64,000 nucleotides of DNA from Actinomadura coerulea (GTDB taxonomy: Bacteria; Actinomycetota; Actinomycetes; Streptosporangiales; Streptosporangiaceae). Below the pieces are notes generated by a model. That model saw nothing but the letters and a program-made list of their open reading frames with translations. It did no database searches and had not been told where the DNA came from. Below are positions 55,661 to 64,000 of this stretch, in pieces. The position numbers were made by a program, and so were the translations under genes. The stretch lies in the NCBI RefSeq assembly GCF_014208105.1, contig NZ_JACHMQ010000001.1, positions 6,324,001 to 6,388,000 of the forward strand. The letters run 5' to 3'. Within the stretch, counting starts at the first letter, position 1; each line of letters begins with the position of its first letter.

Positions 55661-55676
55661 CCGTGCTGGGGACCGA

Positions 55677-56168
55677 GTGGCTCACTTGATCGAAAGGCTG
55701 GCGAAGGTGGCGAAACGAGCGGGGGCCGGCGCGGCGGGGGCACCGGGCGCACCCGGTGTACCGGCCGCGGGCGCGGCCGCGGTGCGGGCGACCGAGCAGG
55801 CGGTGGCGGTGGAACTGAGGGCGCTGCGGGCCCGCGTCCCGCAGCTCGGCGGGAGCCTCGTGGCCTCGGTGGACGGGCTGCTCATCGCGCACGACCTGCC
55901 CGGCTCCGTCGAACCCGCCGGCATGGCGGCCGTGACGGCGACGGGGCTGTCCCTCGCGCACCGGATCGCGCAGACCGCGCACGGCGGCGCCTTCCACGAG
56001 GTCGTGATCCGCGGCGTGGACGGCTACGTGGTCATCTACGCCGCCGGCCCCACCGCGTCCCTCACCGTCCTCGCCGATCCGGACGTCAACGTGGGCCGCC
56101 TCCACCTGGAGTCGCGGCCCGCGGCCCGCGCCGTCGCGGCCTGCCTCACGGGCGCGCGCCGCCCCTGA
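55677..56168 (+). CDS. Roadblock/LC7-domain protein (second)
   Basis: A 163-residue protein with a 35-residue Ala/Gly/Pro-rich N-terminal extension, then a Roadblock domain (VAVELRALRARVPQLGGSLV, SVDGLLIAHDLPGSVEPAG, VVIRGVDGYVVIYAAG). It is the most divergent of the three copies here. GTG start after GGGGA. It probably dimerises with one of its neighbours. Confidence 0.85.
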   Translation: MAHLIERLAKVAKRAGAGAAGAPGAPGVPAAGAAAVRATEQAVAVELRALRARVPQLGGSLVASVDGLLIAHDLPGSVEPAGMAAVTATGLSLAHRIAQTAHGGAFHEVVIRGVDGYVVIYAAGPTASLTVLADPDVNVGRLHLESRPAARAVAACLTGARRP

Positions 56169-56219
56169 CGGCGCGCCGCCCACCACAACGAAGCGCACAC
56201 GACAAGGAAAGGGAGCACC

Positions 56220-56591
56220 ATGTCCAACCTCGATCTCGCGCTCAAGGACATGATGACGATCGACGGGGCCATCGGCGTCGCCGTCGTCGACTACAACAGC
56301 GGGATGGCCCTCGGCCAGCTCGGCAGTTCCAAGGCCCTCGACCTCCAGGTCGCGGCCGCCGGGAACACCGAGGTGGTGCGCGCCAAGCTCCGCACGATGG
56401 ACCAGCTCGGCATCAAGGAGGAGATCGAGGACATCCTCATCAGCATCTCCAGCCAGTACCACGTCATCCGGCCGGTCACGGGCCGCAAGGGCAAGGGGCT
56501 GTTCCTCTACATGGCCCTCGACCGCGCCCGCGGCAACCTCGCGCTCGCCCGCCACCGCCTCCGCGAGATCGAGGAGAACCTCGAGATCTGA
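56220..56591 (+). CDS. Roadblock/LC7-domain protein (third)
   Basis: A 123-residue compact Roadblock protein: LALKDMMTIDGAIGVAVVDY, NSGMALGQLG, VVRAKLRTMDQLGIKEEIED and YMALDRARGNLALARHRLRE. Its codon use is the most typical of the cluster. AAAGGGAG lies 5 bases before the ATG. No MglA-like GTPase and no conservon kinase or DUF742 gene is in the window, so the cluster is incomplete compared with conservons. Confidence 0.92.
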   Translation: MSNLDLALKDMMTIDGAIGVAVVDYNSGMALGQLGSSKALDLQVAAAGNTEVVRAKLRTMDQLGIKEEIEDILISISSQYHVIRPVTGRKGKGLFLYMALDRARGNLALARHRLREIEENLEI

Positions 56592-56595
56592 CGCA

Positions 56596-56637
56596 CGCGA
56601 AGGCGGCCCCGGGGGAGCCCCCGGGGCCGCCTTCGCG
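56596..56637. terminator. 20-bp perfect bidirectional terminator
   Basis: A perfect stem of 20 base pairs (left arm 56596-56615, right arm 56618-56637, loop AG) fills the 49-base gap between the convergent Roadblock and clpB stops. It is the strongest hairpin in the window. Confidence 0.92.
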
Positions 56638-56640
56638 CGG

Positions 56641-59238
<2,598 letters not shown>

Positions 59239-59262
59239 CGCCCCACCCCGTGCTCTGCTCCT

Positions 59263-59283
59263 TCTGGGGGACGACCCCCCAGA
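59263..59283 (-). terminator. weak hairpin between hspR and clpB
   Basis: TCTGGGGG-N5-CCCCCAGA, an 8-bp stem in the 63-base gap after the hspR stop. It may reduce rather than stop transcription into clpB. Confidence 0.5.
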
Positions 59284-59301
59284 CCCCCGACGACCGTTTT
59301 C

Positions 59302-59748
59302 TCAGTCCGAATTGCGCTCGTGCCAGACCACGACGCTCGTGCGCCTGATGGGCACGAGGTCGGCGCCGGGAGTGCCGTCCGGTTCCCCGTGCCGCCGCTG
59401 CTGCGCCAGCCGCGCCGCCACCGCACGGGTCGATTCGAGTTCGTTCGCGAGGTCCTCCAGCGCCGCGTGCGCCTTGGCGAGCTCCTCGCGGAGCCGCACG
59501 TTGTCGCGCTGCAGCTCCAGGATGTGCTTGATGCCGGACAGGTTGACGCCCTCCTCCTGGGAGAGCCGCTGGATCTCCCGGAGCATCACGATGTCCCGCA
59601 TCGAGTAGCGGCGCCCCCGGCCCGCCGTCCGGCCGGGGGACACCAGGCCCATCCGGTCGTAGGTGCGCAGCGTCTGCGGGTGCAGTCCGGACAGCTGCGC
59701 CGCCACGGAGATCACGTAGACCGGAGTGTCGTCGCCGAAGGGATCCAT
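59302..59748 (-). CDS. hspR: heat-shock repressor HspR (MerR family)
   Basis: A 148-residue MerR-type repressor: VISVAAQLSGLHPQTLRTYD, MGLVSPGRTAGRGRRYSMRD (helix-turn-helix and wing), and a C-terminal coiled coil. HspR binds HAIR operators, with DnaK as co-repressor, so free DnaK shuts the operon off. The ATG at 59748 has AGGAG 8 bases upstream and overlaps no coding except that a GTG at 59757 would overlap the dnaJ end. A HAIR site lies before dnaK. Confidence 0.96.
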   Translation of the reverse strand: MDPFGDDTPVYVISVAAQLSGLHPQTLRTYDRMGLVSPGRTAGRGRRYSMRDIVMLREIQRLSQEEGVNLSGIKHILELQRDNVRLREELAKAHAALEDLANELESTRAVAARLAQQRRHGEPDGTPGADLVPIRRTSVVVWHERNSD

Positions 59749-59753
59749 GAAGA

Positions 59754-60926
59754 TCACTCCTGTCTGGCCTGCTGGAGGAGGTCGGCGCGCAGGTCCTCGC
59801 CCGCGCCCGCCGTCCGGAGCCGGTCCAGCGCCTCGCGCGCCTGCTCGTCGAGCTTCTGCGGGACGTGGACGTCGACGGTGACCAGCAGGTCGCCCTTCGT
59901 GCCGTCGCGCCGCGGAGCGCCCCGGCCCTTCACGCGGAACTTGCGGCCGTTCGGGGTGCCCTCGGGCAGCTTCAGCGTGACGGGCTGCCCCTGGAAGGTC
60001 GGCACCCGGATCTCGCCGCCGAGCGCCGCCTCGGGGAAGGTCACCGGGACGGTCAGCGTCAGGTTGTCGCCGCTGCGCCCGAACACCTGGTGCGGCAGCA
60101 CCTTGATGTTCACGTACAGGTCGCCCGCCGGGCCGCCGTTCTCGCCCGGCGCGCCCTTGCCCTTCAGCCGGATCTTCTGCCCGTCCGCGACGCCCGCCGG
60201 GATGCGGGCCTGGATGGTCCGGGTGCCGGTCGCGCGGCCGCTGCCGTGGCAGATCGGGCACGGGTCGTCGACGACGAGGCCCCGGCCGCGGCACTCCTTG
60301 CACGGCTCCTGGAAGCCGAAGTTGCCGAGGTTGCGGGTCTCGTGACCGGTGCCCTCGCAGTTCGGGCACACCCGCGGCACGGTGCCGGCCTTGGCGCCCG
60401 TCCCGCGGCAGCCGTGGCAGGACGCCTCGCTGGTCAGCTTGATGGGCACGGTGACGCCGTTCATCGCGCGGCCGAACGACAGGGTCACCTCGGTCTCGAC
60501 GTCCGCGCCGCGCCGCGCGCGCCGCGTTCCCGCCGTGCGGGTGCCGGCGCCGCCGCGGCCGCCGAACAGGCCGCCGAACAGGTCGCCGATGCGCTCCCCG
60601 GCGCCGCCCGGCTGCGTCCCGCCGCCGGTCTGGCCGAACAGGTCGCCGAGGTCGAACCCGAAGCCGCCGCCCTGCTGGCCGCGGAAGCCGCCCGGCATCG
60701 AGCGCACCGCGTCGTACTCCTTGCGGCGCTTCTCGTCGGACAGGACGTCGTAGGCCTCCGAGACCTCCTTGAAGCGGTCCTCGGCGTCGGTGTCGCCCTT
60801 GTTCGCGTCCGGGTGGTACTTGCGCGCCAACTTCCGGTAGGACTTCTTGATCTCCTCCTGGGAGGCCGTCTTCGCGACACCGAGGACCTTGTAGTAGTCC
60901 TTCTCCAGGTAGTCCTTGGTGCTCAC
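59754..60926 (-). CDS. dnaJ: chaperone DnaJ
   Basis: A 390-residue type I Hsp40. J-domain with HPD (YRKLARKYHPDANKGD), Gly/Phe-rich linker, four zinc-finger repeats (CHGCRGTG, CPNCEGTG, CKECRGRG, CPICHGSG) and the substrate-binding C-terminal domains are complete. It stimulates DnaK ATPase. The GTG at 60926 is chosen for the usual STKDYLEKDYY start. It follows grpE after 84 bases that contain a hairpin. Confidence 0.98.
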   Translation of the reverse strand: MSTKDYLEKDYYKVLGVAKTASQEEIKKSYRKLARKYHPDANKGDTDAEDRFKEVSEAYDVLSDEKRRKEYDAVRSMPGGFRGQQGGGFGFDLGDLFGQTGGGTQPGGAGERIGDLFGGLFGGRGGAGTRTAGTRRARRGADVETEVTLSFGRAMNGVTVPIKLTSEASCHGCRGTGAKAGTVPRVCPNCEGTGHETRNLGNFGFQEPCKECRGRGLVVDDPCPICHGSGRATGTRTIQARIPAGVADGQKIRLKGKGAPGENGGPAGDLYVNIKVLPHQVFGRSGDNLTLTVPVTFPEAALGGEIRVPTFQGQPVTLKLPEGTPNGRKFRVKGRGAPRRDGTKGDLLVTVDVHVPQKLDEQAREALDRLRTAGAGEDLRADLLQQARQE

Positions 60927-60977
60927 GGCGCCCCGCCTTCTGCTATCGCCACTTGCCACATGTCTTCACGCCCCTGC

Positions 60978-61003
60978 GGGGCCCGCCCTCGCGGGCGGGC
61001 CCC
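60978..61003 (-). terminator. perfect hairpin between grpE and dnaJ
   Basis: GGGGCCCGCCC-TCGC-GGGCGGGCCCC, an 11-bp stem starting 7 bases after the grpE stop. Being inside the operon, it may act as a partial terminator or protect the upstream message end. Confidence 0.7.
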
Positions 61004-61010
61004 CTGGGGA

Positions 61011-61657
61011 TCATTCGCCCTGTTCGTCGTCCGCGTCGCCCGGCCCGCCGCCGGACTCGCCGGCTCCGGAGTCCGGAGCGGGGTCGGCCACCGCCACGCG
61101 GGCGGGCCGCAGGACCCGCTCGCCGATGCGGTAGCCGGGCTGCAGGACGTCGATGACGCTCGTCTCGGTCACCTCGGCCGAGTGCGAGTGCATCAGGGCC
61201 TCGTGCACGACCGGGTCGAAGGGCTCGCCCTTCTCCCCGTACCGCTCCAGGCCGAGCTTGCCGGTGACCGCCTCGAGGCTCTCCGCGACGGACTTGAACC
61301 CGCCGGTGAGCTCCTCGTGCGCCCGGGCGCGGCCGATGTCGTCCAGCACCGGGAGCAGCTCGGACAGCACCTGCCCGAGGGCCTGCTCGCGGACCGCGAC
61401 CCGGTCGCGCTCGACGCGCTTGCGGTAGTTGTCGTACTCGGCCTTCAGCCGCTGGAGGTCGGCGAGCCGCTCCGCCAGCTGGGTCTTCAGCGAGGAGTCC
61501 TCGCCCGTGGCCTTGGCGCCGCCCCCGTCCACCGGGGCCTCCGGGGCCGGCGGGGTCTCCCCCGCCTGCGCCCGGACCTCACCGGTCTCGGGATCGATGC
61601 GCCGCTTGTCGCGGATCACCGGGCCCTCCTTCTCCTCGCCCCCGTTGGGAGAGGACG

Positions 61658-61661
<4 letters not shown>
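61011..61661 (-). CDS. grpE: nucleotide exchange factor GrpE
   Basis: A 216-residue protein with an acidic disordered start (1-50), a long helix (about 55-105, LAERLADLQRLKAEYDNYRK) and the beta-rich head that opens the DnaK nucleotide cleft (YGEKGEPFDPVVHEALMHSH, VIDVLQPGYRIGERVLRPA). The C-terminus is an acidic Gly/Asp tail. GTG start overlapping the dnaK stop by 4 bases, so the two are translationally coupled. Confidence 0.97.
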
Positions 61662-63523
<1,862 letters not shown>

Positions 63524-63637
63524 GTTTCTCGTCCTCCGTCGTATCCGGTGTTATCGCAGCCCCGGTCGCCCCCGAGGCGCGGCCGGTTGAGTCTTCTGCC
63601 CGCTAGGTTGCCCGGCGATCCCATCCTTGTCAAATGA

Positions 63638-63658
63638 CTTGAGTCGGCCGGACTCAAC
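63638..63658 (-). promoter_or_regulatory. HAIR operator and dnaK promoter
   Basis: CTTGAGT-CGGCCGG-ACTCAAC matches the HspR consensus CTTGAGT-N7-ACTCAAG with one mismatch. A TTGACA on the reverse strand at about 63631-63626 follows it, the likely -35 of the dnaK promoter. The remaining gap (63659-63853) separates dnaK from the next operon and shows no gene; GTTGAGT near 63588 is a lone half site. Confidence 0.88.
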
Positions 63659-63853
63659 TTTGCTGACGACCTCTACAACAGGACGAGTGAGCGCCCTATT
63701 CCGGTTCCCGGCACGGGTCCGACGGCGCGGAGATCGCCTGGACGGAGGAGAACGGCCCCCGCGGCCGTCCCTCGGCAGGAGGAGCCTTCCCGGGAGCCCA
63801 GGGACCCCGGTATGACGGCGGCGCCACGTCCCGACCGTGGACCGGGCGGTCTC

Positions 63854-64000
63854 TCAGAGCGGGTCGGGGCGGCGGCCCGGGACGACGATGCCGTGCTCGT
63901 AGGCCAGCACGACGGCCTGGACGCGGTCGCGCAGGTGGAGCTTGGCGAACACGCTGCCGACGTGGCTCTTGACGGTGGCCTCGGTGACGACGAGCCGCGC
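63854..64000 (-). CDS. LuxR/NarL-family response regulator (C-terminal part)
   Basis: The last 48 codons of a NarL-type regulator: VTEATVKSHVGSVFAKLHLR is the recognition helix of its LuxR-type helix-turn-helix, followed by DRVQAVVLAYEHGIVVPGR. The receiver domain and start lie beyond the right edge. It is transcribed towards dnaK. Confidence 0.93.
   Translation of the reverse strand, partial: ARLVVTEATVKSHVGSVFAKLHLRDRVQAVVLAYEHGIVVPGRRPDPL

Overview
The window is 64 kb of very GC-rich DNA with almost every base inside a gene, strong G/C preference at third codon positions, many GTG starts, mycothiol-linked protein families, an HspR-controlled dnaK operon and a PknG/GlnX/GlnH signalling locus. 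This points to a filamentous actinobacterium, most likely order Streptosporangiales (an Actinomadura-like organism); the genus is inference. I see no rRNA, tRNA, CRISPR, phage or insertion sequence, so this is chromosomal core mixed with lineage-specific signalling genes.

Layout. 1-8.7 kb: the start of an OmpR-type response regulator, a secreted protein, a 21-bp tandem-repeat locus with a possible leaderless 44-codon gene, recQ, two small membrane proteins, a long coiled-coil protein whose ends resemble a decayed superfamily 1 helicase, and a His-rich cation exporter. 8.8-11.2 kb: two overlapping CNNM/CBS membrane proteins. 11.5-20.9 kb: a seven-gene, tightly overlapping operon of coiled-coil protein, PknG-like kinase, PP2C phosphatase, vWA protein, FHA protein, GlnX-like membrane protein and GlnH-like lipoprotein. 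The likely flow is extracellular amino acid to GlnH to GlnX to kinase, with PP2C and FHA as reset and reader. 21-28.6 kb: STAS antagonist, acyltransferase, lipoprotein, NfeD-like protein plus flotillin, NrtR-type regulator, aminotransferase and a multidomain regulator. 28.6-40 kb: murA, purB, MOSC, ltrA, purD, corA with a proline-rich leader ORF, a phosphodiesterase and purA; three purine genes lie within 8 kb. 40-47.7 kb: acetyltransferase, two mycothiol-dependent-fold proteins, AhpD-like protein, HxlR regulator, fructose-bisphosphate aldolase, DedA and pyrE. 47.7-56.6 kb: TPR protein, NYN-domain protein, an ECF sigma factor fused to a zinc finger and membrane segment, PhoD-like phosphatase, a reductase, and an orphan Roadblock/LC7 cluster. 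56.6-63.7 kb: the heat-shock operon dnaK-grpE-dnaJ-hspR-clpB behind a HAIR operator. The right edge holds the end of a LuxR-type response regulator.

Cross-cutting patterns. At least thirteen genes carry a TANNNT hexamer 6-8 nt before the start codon and no ribosome binding site, so leaderless transcription looks common; I used this to choose several starts. Perfect GC-rich hairpins without T-tracts close most convergent gene pairs. A dispersed element occurs three times, each time 6-9 nt after a stop codon in the same orientation, as nested internal-deletion versions. The most original candidates are the repeat microgene near 1.4 kb, the 3'-UTR element, the pseudo-helicase, the corA leader ORF, and the mutually exclusive hairpins around the acetyltransferase start.
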